A model generated the notes under the pieces. That model was not told the origin of the DNA. It saw only the letters and a list, made by a program, of their open reading frames with translations, and did not search any database. A program made the translations under genes and the position numbers. A stretch of 64,000 nucleotides of DNA, from NCBI RefSeq assembly GCF_009746125.1, contig NZ_CP041352.1, positions 3,704,436 through 3,768,435 of the forward strand, in the 5' to 3' direction. Below, piece after piece: positions 24,364 to 33,431 of this stretch (its first letter is position 1; every line of letters starts with the position of its first letter). The stretch comes from Casimicrobium huifangae. GTDB taxonomy: Bacteria; Pseudomonadota; Gammaproteobacteria; Burkholderiales; Casimicrobiaceae.

Positions 24364-25895
24364 TACATCACCGCGCCGATATACCAGGGCACAAATTCAT
24401 CGGCACCGTAGCCCCAGCGTTCGCTCTTGCTCGCCTGGCCCGACGCCGTGGCGAGGATCATCTCGAAAATTTCGCGGCCCTTGTCTGTGATCGCCACACC
24501 GCTGTCGACAATGTCGCCACAGTTGATGTCGATATCTTCTTCCTGTCGCGTCCACAGCGCGTTGTTGGTGGCGAGTTTGAGCGAAGGGGACGGCTTGCAC
24601 CCATAGGCTGAGCCGCGACCGGTGGTGAAGCAAATGAGATTGGCGCCGCCTGCGACCTGGCCCGTCGCGCTGACCGGATCGTACCCCGGCGTGTCCATGT
24701 AGACGAAGCCATGTTTGTCTACAGCCTGGGCATATTCGTAGACATCCACCAGCGGCGTGGTGCCGCCCTTGGCGACCGCGCCCAGCGACTTTTCGAGGAT
24801 GGTGGTGAGTCCACCCGCCTTGTTGCCAGGGCTCGGGTTATTGTTCATTTCGCCCTTCAACCGCGCGGTGTATTCCTCCCACCACTTGATGCGGGCAACC
24901 AGCTTTTCGCCCACTTCGCGCGACAAAGCGCGGCGCGTCAGCAGATGCTCGGCGCCGTATATCTCTGGTGTTTCCGAGAGGATCGCCGTACCACCGTGCG
25001 CGACGAGCAGATCGACCGCCGCGCCCAGCGCCGGATTGGCGCTGATGCCGCTGTAGCCATCGCTGCCGCCACATTGCAGGCCGATGGTGATGTGCGAAGC
25101 GGGGACGGGTTCACGCTGCACCTTGTTGGCATCGATCAGCAGTTCGTTGACCAACTCGATACCCTTCGCCACTGCCTTGCCGGTGCCGCCGACGTCCTGC
25201 AGGTTGTAGCTGTGCAGCTTGGGGCCGTCGTCGAGCCCCTCTGCTGCCTTGAAGCTCGAAATCTGATTCGCCTCGCAGCCAAGGCCGATCACCAATGCCG
25301 AATGGAAGTTGGCGTGCCGGGCGTAACCCGCCAGCGTACGGCGCAACAGCGTCATGCCTTCACCATGCACATCCATGCCGCAGCCGACCGAATGCGTAAT
25401 CGCCACGACGCCATCTACATTCGGAAATGCATTCAGTGGCGAATTCGGTCCGGGCCGGAAGTGATCGGCGATCAGCTTGCACACCGTGGCCGAGCAGTTC
25501 ACCGTGGACAGCAAGCCGATGTAATTGCGTGTGGCCACGCGGCCATCGGCGCGCTTGATGCCCATGAAGGTTGCCTGCGGCGAAGCGGCCGCGACCGGGC
25601 GCACATCGACGCCAAAGGCGTAGTCGCGCTCGAAATCGCCCATCGCCAGATTGTTCACGTGCACATGCTCGCCCGCTGCGATTGGTTTGCTGGCAAAACC
25701 GATGATCTGGTTGTAGCGGCGCACCGGCGCACCCTGTGCGATGGCTTTGGTAGCCACCTTGTGTCCGGGTGGCACCATGCCGCGGACGGTGACACCCTCG
25801 CTACGCAGCTCGGTGCCGGAGATGAGTTGCACACGCGCAATGACGACGTCGTCGTTGGGGTGCAGGCGAATGGTGAGTTGGGCAGCAGACAGCAT
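24363..25895 (-). CDS. UxaA-family sugar-acid dehydratase (altronate dehydratase type)
   Basis: 510 residues from ATG 25895 (a TTG further upstream is less likely). An N-terminal SAF domain (about 1-90) is joined to the catalytic UxaA domain with HSVGCGMD, GLGCEANQ, LQCGGSDGYSG and TTGRGSAYGCKPSPSLKLA, including the conserved cysteines. Members dehydrate altronate, galactarate or related sugar acids, and some act on fuconate-like acids. The divergent SDR and FAH genes suggest a pathway through 2-keto-3-deoxy acids, but the sugar cannot be fixed. Its stop codon overlaps the adaptor start, which would place peptide export downstream of a catabolic promoter. Confidence 0.85.
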   Translation of the reverse strand: MLSAAQLTIRLHPNDDVVIARVQLISGTELRSEGVTVRGMVPPGHKVATKAIAQGAPVRRYNQIIGFASKPIAAGEHVHVNNLAMGDFERDYAFGVDVRPVAAASPQATFMGIKRADGRVATRNYIGLLSTVNCSATVCKLIADHFRPGPNSPLNAFPNVDGVVAITHSVGCGMDVHGEGMTLLRRTLAGYARHANFHSALVIGLGCEANQISSFKAAEGLDDGPKLHSYNLQDVGGTGKAVAKGIELVNELLIDANKVQREPVPASHITIGLQCGGSDGYSGISANPALGAAVDLLVAHGGTAILSETPEIYGAEHLLTRRALSREVGEKLVARIKWWEEYTARLKGEMNNNPSPGNKAGGLTTILEKSLGAVAKGGTTPLVDVYEYAQAVDKHGFVYMDTPGYDPVSATGQVAGGANLICFTTGRGSAYGCKPSPSLKLATNNALWTRQEEDIDINCGDIVDSGVAITDKGREIFEMILATASGQASKSERWGYGADEFVPWYIGAVM

Positions 25896-26074
25896 GATGG
25901 TTGGCAGGTCAGCGACGTCAAATAGACGTCTGACGTGAGACAAATACAGCCTCTAATGGTACGTCGTTCCTATAATGGTTTGAAGCACTTGTTTTGTCAT
26001 TCTCGCGACATTGCGACGGACGGCGAATACCGGCGGCTGCGACGCGCTGACACCAACAGAATCTCGGGAGGAAC
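25896..26074 (+). promoter_or_regulatory. Divergent promoter region of the sugar-acid genes
   Basis: A perfect TATAAT lies at 25971-25976 on the plus strand, although no good -35 box is seen. TAATGGT is repeated directly about 20 bases apart (near 25954 and 25974), and GACGTC repeats lie near 25916-25930. These are candidate regulator sites; no regulator gene is adjacent. Confidence 0.45.
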
Positions 26075-26815
26075 ATGGGCGATCGTTTGAAGGGGAAGGT
26101 GGCGCTGGTCACCGCCGCCGGACAAGGCATTGGGCGGGCGTCCGCCATCGCAATGGCAAAAGAAGGGGCGACCGTCTACGCCACCGATGTCAACCTCAAG
26201 CTGCTGGAATCACTGACCGGCCAGCCCGGCATCGTGACGCAAAAGCTCGATGTGCTGGACGACTTGCAGATCAAGTTCACCATTGAGGGCCTGCCGCCGC
26301 TCAATATCCTGTTCAACTGCGCCGGCTTCGTGCATCAGGGCACGATCATGGAGACGCACGACGAAGACTGGGATTTCTCGTTCAACCTCAATGTGCGCGC
26401 CCCGTTCAAGGTGATCCAGGCGGCGCTGCCGCGCATGGTGGCCAACGGCGGCGGCTCCATCATCAACATGGCAAGCGTCTGCGGCAGCATCAAGGGCCTG
26501 CCAAACCGCTTTGTCTATGGCACCACCAAGGCGGCAGTGATCGGCATGACCAAGAGCGTGGCGGCGGACTACGTCAAAGGCGGCATCCGCTGCAACGCTG
26601 TCTGCCCAGGCACCGTGGATACGCCATCGCTACACGACCGTATGGCAGCGCTCGGCGACATCGACGAGGCACGCAAGATGTTTGTGTCCCGGCAGCCGAT
26701 GGGTCGTCTGGCGAAGGCGGAAGAGATCGCCCCGCTGGTCGTCTTCCTCGCGTCCGACGAATCGGCCTTCGCGACAGGCAATGCGTACATGATTGACGGC
26801 GGAATTACGATTTGA
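26075..26815 (+). CDS. Short-chain dehydrogenase, 2-keto-3-deoxy-sugar-acid type
   Basis: 246 residues of the SDR family. The NAD-binding motif appears as TAAGQGIGR, the structural motif as FNCAGF, and the catalytic set is the Ser in NMASVCGS with YGTTK. The Asp in ATDVN favours NAD over NADP. With the FAH hydrolase downstream this resembles the pair 2-keto-3-deoxy-L-fuconate dehydrogenase and 2,4-diketo-3-deoxy-L-fuconate hydrolase of non-phosphorylating L-fucose breakdown. The assignment rests on resemblance and context. Start ATG 26075 follows GGGAGGAAC, a strong ribosome site. Confidence 0.82.
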   Translation: MGDRLKGKVALVTAAGQGIGRASAIAMAKEGATVYATDVNLKLLESLTGQPGIVTQKLDVLDDLQIKFTIEGLPPLNILFNCAGFVHQGTIMETHDEDWDFSFNLNVRAPFKVIQAALPRMVANGGGSIINMASVCGSIKGLPNRFVYGTTKAAVIGMTKSVAADYVKGGIRCNAVCPGTVDTPSLHDRMAALGDIDEARKMFVSRQPMGRLAKAEEIAPLVVFLASDESAFATGNAYMIDGGITI

Positions 26816-26827
26816 CTGCGTCAAATC

Positions 26828-27053
26828 GAGGACGACGCGCCTGCGGCGCTAGGACGACGGTCTCGCTTCGCTTGACCTAGGACGAATGACGCAAAGGTTT
26901 GCGACGTTTTTTGTTTGAAATTGAATCACCTGATGGCAGCGGTTCACTTAGTTGTTTGTCCGGTTACAGGTCCCGTCCTAGACCCGCGCAGCGAGGTCGT
27001 CGTCCTAGGCCGCGAAGCTGGCCGTCGTCTTAGCGCCGCAAGGCGAGTCGTCC
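26828..27053. repeat. Facing GGACGACG repeat arrays upstream of the FAH hydrolase
   Basis: Left array (26828-26884) in the orientation CTAGGACGACG, right array (26974-27053) in the orientation GTCGTCCTAG, with about 90 bases between. Variable short hairpins separate the conserved boxes, as at lptE. The arrays are imperfect reverse complements and could form one long stem ending 16 bases before the next start codon. Confidence 0.85.
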
Positions 27054-27069
27054 TTTTCGGAGAAAACCA

Positions 27070-27930
27070 ATGAAACTTGTTCGATACGGAAAAGCAGGGC
27101 AGGAAAAGCCCGGCATCATCGACACTGACGGCAACGTCCGTTCCGTTGTCGACCTCATCAACGACTGGGATGGCGAGCACCTGACTGCCAAGGTGCTGGC
27201 CAAGATCGCGAAGATCAATCCGGCCAAGTTGCCGCTGGTGAAACCGAAAACGCGCCTTGGGCCGCCGATTGCGCGGCCAGCCAAGTTCGTCGCCATCGGC
27301 CTCAACTTCGCCGACCACGCCGCCGAGTCGAACCTGCCGATCCCTAAAGAGCCGGTGGTGTTCAATAAGTGGACGAGCTGCATTCAGGGCCCGAACGACG
27401 ACGTGATGCTGCCCAAGGGTTCGGTCAAGACCGACTGGGAAGTCGAGCTTGGCGTGGTGATCGGCACCCGCGCCCGCAGTGTCAGCAAGAAGGACGCGCT
27501 CAATCACGTGGTCGGCTATTGCCTGGTGAATGACGTCTCCGAACGCGAATGGCAGATTGAGCGCGGCATGACCTGGGACAAGGGCAAGGGCTTCGACACC
27601 TTCGGTCCGATCGGCCCGTGGCTGGTCACCGCCGACGAGGTCGGCAACCCGCAAAAGCTCGGCATGTGGCTCGACGTCAATGGTGTGCGCCAGCAGACCG
27701 GCAACACCAAGACCATGATCTTCGATATCGCCACTATCGTGTCGTACTGCTCGACGCTGATGACGCTGGAGCCGGGTGACATCATCACCACTGGCACGCC
27801 ACCGGGCGTCGGCATGGGCAAAAAGCCGAACCCGGTGTTCCTGAAGCCCGGCGACGTCATCACGCTTGGCATCGACAAGCTTGGCGAGGCGAAGCAGACC
27901 GTCGTCAAGTTCTCGCCACCCAAGGCTTAG
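27070..27930 (+). CDS. Fumarylacetoacetate hydrolase family protein (diketo sugar-acid hydrolase type)
   Basis: 286 residues. An N-terminal cap (about 1-70) precedes the FAH catalytic domain with metal ligands in DWEVELGVVIG and NDVSEREWQ, and the GDIITTGTPPGVGMGKKP loop. Close relatives include 2,4-diketo-3-deoxy-L-fuconate hydrolase, acylpyruvases and a former ureidoglycolate lyase annotation. The upstream SDR favours the first. It would cleave a diketo acid, for example to pyruvate and lactate. ATG 27070 follows CGGAG. The 5' leader includes the repeat arrays. Confidence 0.82.
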   Translation: MKLVRYGKAGQEKPGIIDTDGNVRSVVDLINDWDGEHLTAKVLAKIAKINPAKLPLVKPKTRLGPPIARPAKFVAIGLNFADHAAESNLPIPKEPVVFNKWTSCIQGPNDDVMLPKGSVKTDWEVELGVVIGTRARSVSKKDALNHVVGYCLVNDVSEREWQIERGMTWDKGKGFDTFGPIGPWLVTADEVGNPQKLGMWLDVNGVRQQTGNTKTMIFDIATIVSYCSTLMTLEPGDIITTGTPPGVGMGKKPNPVFLKPGDVITLGIDKLGEAKQTVVKFSPPKA

Positions 27931-27950
27931 CGCGGGCGGCGTACAACCGG

Positions 27951-30134
27951 TCAGGCGCTGGCAGTGTTCGTTGCGGCGAGCACTGCCGCGACCCATTCGG
28001 CAACGGCTGTCGAATCGCGGTGAATTTCACCCGCTGCGGTGACCATCTGCATGCGCCAGCTGTCACGCGCTTCGCGATCCTGGGCCATTTGTACCGCGAG
28101 CGCAGAATAGTGGGCCGCGTCCGCCGCCACGGTTGCGGTGAGCCCCGCGCGTGCAAGTGCGGCTGAGGCGAAACGGCTCCGCATTGCCGTCCCCGGCAGC
28201 GTCACGATCGGTGTACCCGCTGCCAGTGCGTCCCAGGTAGAGATACCGCCACCCACCGGGAACGGATCCAGCAGCACGTCGCAGGCGGCGATCAACTCGG
28301 TGAATTCGGCGCGTGAGCGGCGACCAAAAAACTTCACCCGACCGCTCGCCGCGCCGAGCGACTGCGCAAAACGACGCTGGATGGCAGCTGTCTGGCCCGC
28401 GTTGGCGGCTTCGGGCAGCAACAGTGTGGCTTCCGGGCATTCGTCGAGCACCTGGCGCAGCGTCGCATCAAACTGCGGCATCAGCTTGAACAGCGATTGC
28501 GGACAGATCAGCAACGGCCCGCCACCACCAAATCCGAGGGCCGTGCGGTCACGCAGCCGTGCGGGCAAAGGCTCCGCCGGATAGTCGGGGAACGGCAGGC
28601 CGGGCAGACGAAGCAGAGATTCCGAATAGAAGCGTTCGTTGCCCACGGGCTCAAGCGCGGCGTAACTGACGTAGGTGTCAATCGCCGGCAGGCCACTGGT
28701 GCAGGGGTGCCCGAGCGTGTTCCACTGCACGCGTGCGAGCCGGGCGTGCGCGAGGTAGTAAGTGAGCGCCTCCATCCCGATCTCGGGATAGATCAGCAAG
28801 TCCAGCCCGGTGGCGGCGATGTGCTCACGGGCGACGGCGAGATCGAACGGCAGGCGGTGCAACGTGGCGCCTTGCGAGATTTTTTGCGCCAGTGAGTCAT
28901 TGATCAGCGGCGGGATCTGGAAAAGGTGCAGATCAATATCGGCTTTCGCGAGCGCCGCGATCACGGCGTGCAGGGCGCGGCCAACGCTGTGGTTGTAGAG
29001 AAACTGCGAACAGACGCCAACGCGCGGCCTGCCACTCCGCCTTGCCTGATCGAGATGCGGTGCGACGAAGGCGAGCGACGGTGCCGCCGCCCGTAACGTC
29101 TGCGCCAGCTCGCCCAGCAGTGCGCGGTCATCATCGCGACCATGATACGAGAGGTAGAACGGCGTGTCGCCGAAGTCGTTGAGTGGATCGTCGAGTCGGA
29201 CGCCGCTCTCGCGCAATCGCTGCAAATTGGCCACGAAGCTCGCCCGCGCTTCGTCGATCTGCGCTTCCGACTCGGGAATCACCGGCAACTGCGTGGCACG
29301 GCGGAAACGCAGGCCACCGTGGTCGCGCACGGCTAGCGCAGCCGCGTAGACACCCTGCGCCGCAACCGGGTTGGCGCTCTCGTTTTCGAGCAGCGCGAGA
29401 TTCATGGTCAGCGTTGCGTTACCAGGGTCGGCCTGCAGGCCATTGCGATACGCGGCGCGCGCCGCATCGGCATTGCCTGCTGCTTCTTCCGCTTGCCCCA
29501 GGGCATTGCATAGCGGCGGCGAGGTCGGCAACCGTTTGACACTTGCGCGCGCCAACGTCAGCGCCTCGGCGCGCTCGCCCAGATCGGTGAGTACATCAAC
29601 CAAGGTTGCACGCGCACCATCGTGGTCTGGCGCGCGCTTGATGCACTCGCGCAGCAGCGTCTGCGCGAGCGCCAGGTCACCGCGCTGGAACGCCGTCAGC
29701 GCGCGGTTGTAGCGGGCATCCACATGCGCGGGATCGATCTGCAAGGCGGCGGCGAACGACGCGTCGGCCGCTGCCAGCTCGCCGGCTCGCCGCAGCAACA
29801 CGCCGAGGTTGTTCTGCGCGGCGGCGAATCCGGGTTTAAGGCGCAGCGCTGCCTGGTAGTCAGCAACGGCATCAGCGTCGCGGCCAAGCGCGGCAAGCAC
29901 CAGCGCGCGATGGTAGTGGGCGTCGGCAACCGGCTGCGGCGAGATGGCGATCACGCGGTCGAGGCGCTCATGTGCAAGCTCGAGCTGCCCCGCCGTCCAC
30001 GCGGCGACTCCGCCGTAATACAGCGCCGCCGGATGATCCGGCTCATCCGCCAGCACCTGCGCGTAGAGCGGCAAGGCATCGGCAGGGCAGCCTGCCTGAT
30101 GCAACTGCACTGCCTGACGAAGGGTATCGTTCAT
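27951..30134 (-). CDS. TPR protein with O-GlcNAc-transferase-like (GT41) catalytic region
   Basis: 727 residues. At least seven TPR repeats fill about 1-270 (for example YYGGVAAWTAGQLELAHERL and LRLKPGFAAAQNNLGVLLRR). The C-terminal half matches the bacterial SPINDLY/OGT-like group: RVGVCSQFLYNHSVGRAL, RVQWNTLGHPCTSGLPAIDT, and PVGGGISTWDALAAGTPIVT, the donor-binding region. Such enzymes glycosylate proteins such as flagellins or adhesins. No flagellar or pilus gene is near. The ATG at 30134 was chosen because the TPR domain begins there, although the ribosome site is poor. Convergent with the FAH gene. Confidence 0.82.
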   Translation of the reverse strand: MNDTLRQAVQLHQAGCPADALPLYAQVLADEPDHPAALYYGGVAAWTAGQLELAHERLDRVIAISPQPVADAHYHRALVLAALGRDADAVADYQAALRLKPGFAAAQNNLGVLLRRAGELAAADASFAAALQIDPAHVDARYNRALTAFQRGDLALAQTLLRECIKRAPDHDGARATLVDVLTDLGERAEALTLARASVKRLPTSPPLCNALGQAEEAAGNADAARAAYRNGLQADPGNATLTMNLALLENESANPVAAQGVYAAALAVRDHGGLRFRRATQLPVIPESEAQIDEARASFVANLQRLRESGVRLDDPLNDFGDTPFYLSYHGRDDDRALLGELAQTLRAAAPSLAFVAPHLDQARRSGRPRVGVCSQFLYNHSVGRALHAVIAALAKADIDLHLFQIPPLINDSLAQKISQGATLHRLPFDLAVAREHIAATGLDLLIYPEIGMEALTYYLAHARLARVQWNTLGHPCTSGLPAIDTYVSYAALEPVGNERFYSESLLRLPGLPFPDYPAEPLPARLRDRTALGFGGGGPLLICPQSLFKLMPQFDATLRQVLDECPEATLLLPEAANAGQTAAIQRRFAQSLGAASGRVKFFGRRSRAEFTELIAACDVLLDPFPVGGGISTWDALAAGTPIVTLPGTAMRSRFASAALARAGLTATVAADAAHYSALAVQMAQDREARDSWRMQMVTAAGEIHRDSTAVAEWVAAVLAATNTASA

Positions 30135-30305
30135 CGTATGGCTGCTGTGCCAACGGGACTGTTCGGCACAGTATCTTTCTGCTGAAATGACGACCACATG
30201 CGGGATGAGGCGTTATTCTTGCGGAAGTCGACTTTTGCAAAAAATCGCCGCAAGCCCTTATCAACTGGTAATTTCATCCAAAAGCCGTTAGCCTGGGCAA
30301 TCGCA

Positions 30306-31775
30306 TCAACGCAACAAAATCAGCGTGGCCAGCCCGAGAAAAATGAAGAAGCCGCCGGTGTCAGTCACTGCCGTCAGCAGCACGCTGGAGCCCGCCGCCG
30401 GATCCTGGCCGCGACGGTAACGCCACATCGGAATCACCACGCCCATCACCGCCGCCAGCAGCAGGTTGAGCGTCATCGCCAGCGTCAGCACGAAGCCGAG
30501 CAGCAGGTTCTGCTCCATCAGGCCGATGACGAGACCAATCGCGCCGCCAAAGATCAAGCCATTGATGCCAGCCACGGCCATTTCCTTGTTGACCAGGCGG
30601 CGGAAGTGTTCGGTACCCACCTGTCCGAGCGCGATGGCACGCGCGATCATGGTCAGCGTCTGGTTGCCGGAATTGCCACCGATGCCGGCGACGATGGTCT
30701 GCAGCACCGCCAGCACCGCCAGCTTGGCGATCGAGCCCTGGAACAGATCGGTCGCCCGCGAAGCGACAAACGCCGTCAGCAGATTCAGCGCCAGCCACTG
30801 CCAGCGGTTCTGCACGCTTTTCCAGACGCTGGCGAAAATGTCCTCTTCCTCACGCAAGCCGGCCTGGGCACGCAAGTCTTCCTCGGCGCTTTCGCGCACG
30901 AAGTCGAGCACTTCGGCGACGGTGACGCGGCCCACCAGCACGCCGTGTGCGTCCACCACTGGCGCCGAGACAAGGTCATAGCGCTCGAACGCTGCTGCGG
31001 CGGAATCGGCATGATCGGTCGGCTCGAAGCGGATTTTCGGCTCGGTCATCACCTCGCTGACCAGCCGGTCTTCGTCGGTAACGAGAATCACGTTGGTGGG
31101 CAGCACGCCGAGCAGCTTGTCCTCGCGATCGACAACGAACACCTGATCGGTGTTGGCGGGCAGTTCGTCAAAGCGGCGCAGGTAGCGCATCACCACTTCC
31201 AGGGTGACGTCCGGCCGCACGTCGACCATCTCGAAATCCATCAGCGCGCCGACCATGTCCTCCTCGTAGGACATCGCCTGCCTTAGTTGCTCGCGCTCCT
31301 CCGGGTCGAGCGACTTCTTGACTGCTTCCACCACCTCACGCGGCAGATCGGGCGCCAGCTCGGCCAGCTCGTCGGTGTCGAGTGTGGCCGCTGCAGCGAC
31401 CAGCTCGGGCGCGTCCATGCTGGCGATGAGGCTCTCGCGCACGGCGTCCGAGGTTTCGACCAGGATGTCGCCTTCACGCTCCGCCTTGACCAGATCCCAG
31501 ACGAACAGGCGCTCATCAAGCGGCAGTGCCTCAAGGATGTGGGCGACGTCGGCGGGATGCAGGCCGTCCAGCGTCGACCGCAAATTGGCGAGCACGCCCT
31601 GCACGATCGGGTTCTGCGACGGGTTGTCGAGGGTATCGGCCAGGCTCTCGGCAAAACCGGACAGCAGCCGATACTGCCGGACCAGCAGGACAACGTCGGC
31701 TAGGGCTTCAGAGAGCGCATCATCCACGCTCGCGCTGCTTGCAACAGGCGACTCTTTTTCGAGAGCTTCAGGCAT
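30306..31775 (-). CDS. mgtE: MgtE magnesium transporter
   Basis: 489 residues. A helical N domain (about 30-150), two CBS domains (about 150-290) and five membrane helices at the C-terminal end. Signature segments are GIGGNSGNQTLTMIARAIALG (20 of its residues: GIGGNSGNQTLTMIARAIAL) and AVTDTGGFFIFLGLATL, where the Asp forms the pore ion site. It imports magnesium through the inner membrane and the N/CBS part closes the pore when magnesium is high. The frame is open upstream, but ATG 31775 fits the family start; the bases before it are pyrimidine-rich. Confidence 0.95.
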   Translation of the reverse strand: MPEALEKESPVASSASVDDALSEALADVVLLVRQYRLLSGFAESLADTLDNPSQNPIVQGVLANLRSTLDGLHPADVAHILEALPLDERLFVWDLVKAEREGDILVETSDAVRESLIASMDAPELVAAAATLDTDELAELAPDLPREVVEAVKKSLDPEEREQLRQAMSYEEDMVGALMDFEMVDVRPDVTLEVVMRYLRRFDELPANTDQVFVVDREDKLLGVLPTNVILVTDEDRLVSEVMTEPKIRFEPTDHADSAAAAFERYDLVSAPVVDAHGVLVGRVTVAEVLDFVRESAEEDLRAQAGLREEEDIFASVWKSVQNRWQWLALNLLTAFVASRATDLFQGSIAKLAVLAVLQTIVAGIGGNSGNQTLTMIARAIALGQVGTEHFRRLVNKEMAVAGINGLIFGGAIGLVIGLMEQNLLLGFVLTLAMTLNLLLAAVMGVVIPMWRYRRGQDPAAGSSVLLTAVTDTGGFFIFLGLATLILLR

Positions 31776-31851
31776 GGAGGGGGAACGTCCAAGGGGATGA
31801 GTGGCGCGATGCGATGGACAGGATTGTAGGGGCAAACATGACGGATATCCG

Positions 31852-32559
31852 TCAGTCCGGCAACTCGACTTGCGGCATCCGTGCGAGGATGATGCCGGTC
31901 TTTTTGCGCAGGCCCGGCGCGCCAAGGTTGCGCTCGTAGAAGCGCGGATTCGGGGCCATCGCAGCGAGCCTGGCAGCCTGCTCGGCCGACAGCTGCGCGG
32001 CGGAGACGCCGTAATAGCGCCGCGCGGCGGCCTCGGCGCCGAAGACACCATTGCCCCATTCGATCACGTTGAGGTAAAGCTCCAGGATGCGCTCCTTGTC
32101 GAGCATGTTTTCCAGCATCAGCGTGATGATCGCTTCCTGCCCCTTGCGCAGATAACTTTTCTCCGGCGACAGGAACAGATTTTTGGCTAGCTGCTGGGTA
32201 ATGGTGGAGCCGCCGGCAACGGTACGGCCCTTGCTGCGGTTCTTCTCCAGCGCAAGCTGGATGCCGTCCCAATCGAAGCCCTCATGCTCCACAAACTTCG
32301 AGTCTTCGGCGGCGATCAGCGCGCGCTTCAGATTGCGGGAAATCTTTTCGTACGGGACCCACTGGTAACGCAACGTCGCGTCGGGCTTTTTGTCATGCAG
32401 TTCGCCCATGCGATAGGCCATGAACGCCGTCTCGCGCGGCGCGTGATCGGCATACCACCAGACCAGCAGTGCGAACCAGCCTTGCACGGCGATGAACAGC
32501 AGCGCCATGCCGATGCAGGCCGCTGCGATCATGCGGATCAGGGTTCGCAATGCCGCCAT
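31852..32559 (-). CDS. mtgA: Monofunctional peptidoglycan transglycosylase
   Basis: 235 residues, GT51 family. A single N-terminal membrane anchor (about 5-30) precedes the catalytic domain with ALIAAEDSKFVEHEGFDWDG, containing the catalytic Glu, and GGSTITQQLAKNLFLSPEKS. There is no transpeptidase domain. It polymerises glycan strands from lipid II on the outer face of the inner membrane. ATG 32559 lies 17 bases after the aroE stop, so aroE-mtgA form an operon, as in other proteobacteria. Confidence 0.95.
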   Translation of the reverse strand: MAALRTLIRMIAAACIGMALLFIAVQGWFALLVWWYADHAPRETAFMAYRMGELHDKKPDATLRYQWVPYEKISRNLKRALIAAEDSKFVEHEGFDWDGIQLALEKNRSKGRTVAGGSTITQQLAKNLFLSPEKSYLRKGQEAIITLMLENMLDKERILELYLNVIEWGNGVFGAEAAARRYYGVSAAQLSAEQAARLAAMAPNPRFYERNLGAPGLRKKTGIILARMPQVELPD

Positions 32560-32576
32560 GATCCCGACAGCGCCGG

Positions 32577-33431
32577 CTACGAGGGCAAAAGCTCGGCGCG
32601 CAATTGCGCCATGACGGGCGCCGCAGGCGGTAACACGCCGCGCCACTGGACGTAGCTTTCTGCGGCCTGTTCAACCAGCATGCCCAGCCCGTCGCAGGTA
32701 CGCGCCGCGCCGCGCTGCCCGGCCCACCGCAAAAACACGGTCGGCGCCTTGCCGTACATCATGTCATAGGCCAGCGCATCGGATGCAAAGATGGCAGCGT
32801 CTTGCGGCAAGGGCAACGCACCGCTAAGGCTTGCCGAGGTGGCGTTAATCACCACATCGAAGCGCTGTCCAGTCGCAACCAGCTGTTCGGCGGTCAATGC
32901 TGTCACGGGGTACTGCGCTGCATAGTGCCCCACCAGCTCCACTGCGGTAGCGTGGGTGCGGTTCACCACCACCAGCGCCTCGGGCTCGCGCAGCAACAGC
33001 GGCCCGATCACGCCACGTACGGCGCCGCCGGCGCCGAGCAGCAACACGCGCTTGCCCCGCAACGCCACCCCCTGATTGGTCTCGATGTCGCGCACCAAGC
33101 CTGCGCCATCAGTGTTGTCGCAATACCAGTGATCGCCGCGCCACATCAGGAAGTTGGCGGCACCTGCCTGCTGCGCGCGCAACGATGCCTCGCGCGCCAC
33201 CGCGAAGGCATCAAGCTTGAACGGCACCGTGACATTGGCGCCAACGCCACCTTCATTGCGAAAGCGTTCCAGGTCGGCAGCAAATTCTCCCAGTGGACAC
33301 AGCCGCGCCACGTAATCGATTTGTTGCCCGACACTGGCCGCAAACATGGCGTGGATGCGTGGACTCTTGCTGTGGGCAATCGGATTGCCAAACACCGCAT
33401 AACGGCCGCTGGCGGGCAACGTAGTGGTCAT
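32577..33431 (-). CDS. aroE: Shikimate dehydrogenase
   Basis: 284 residues. Substrate region FGNPIAHSKSPRIH, the catalytic lysine in NVTVPFKLDAF, the NADP loop LLLGAGGAVRGVIGPLL and VVNRT are all present, with a C-terminal DGLGMLVEQAA. It reduces 3-dehydroshikimate to shikimate. The ATG overlaps the TonB-gene stop as ATGA, and mtgA follows. Confidence 0.96.
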   Translation of the reverse strand: MTTTLPASGRYAVFGNPIAHSKSPRIHAMFAASVGQQIDYVARLCPLGEFAADLERFRNEGGVGANVTVPFKLDAFAVAREASLRAQQAGAANFLMWRGDHWYCDNTDGAGLVRDIETNQGVALRGKRVLLLGAGGAVRGVIGPLLLREPEALVVVNRTHATAVELVGHYAAQYPVTALTAEQLVATGQRFDVVINATSASLSGALPLPQDAAIFASDALAYDMMYGKAPTVFLRWAGQRGAARTCDGLGMLVEQAAESYVQWRGVLPPAAPVMAQLRAELLPS

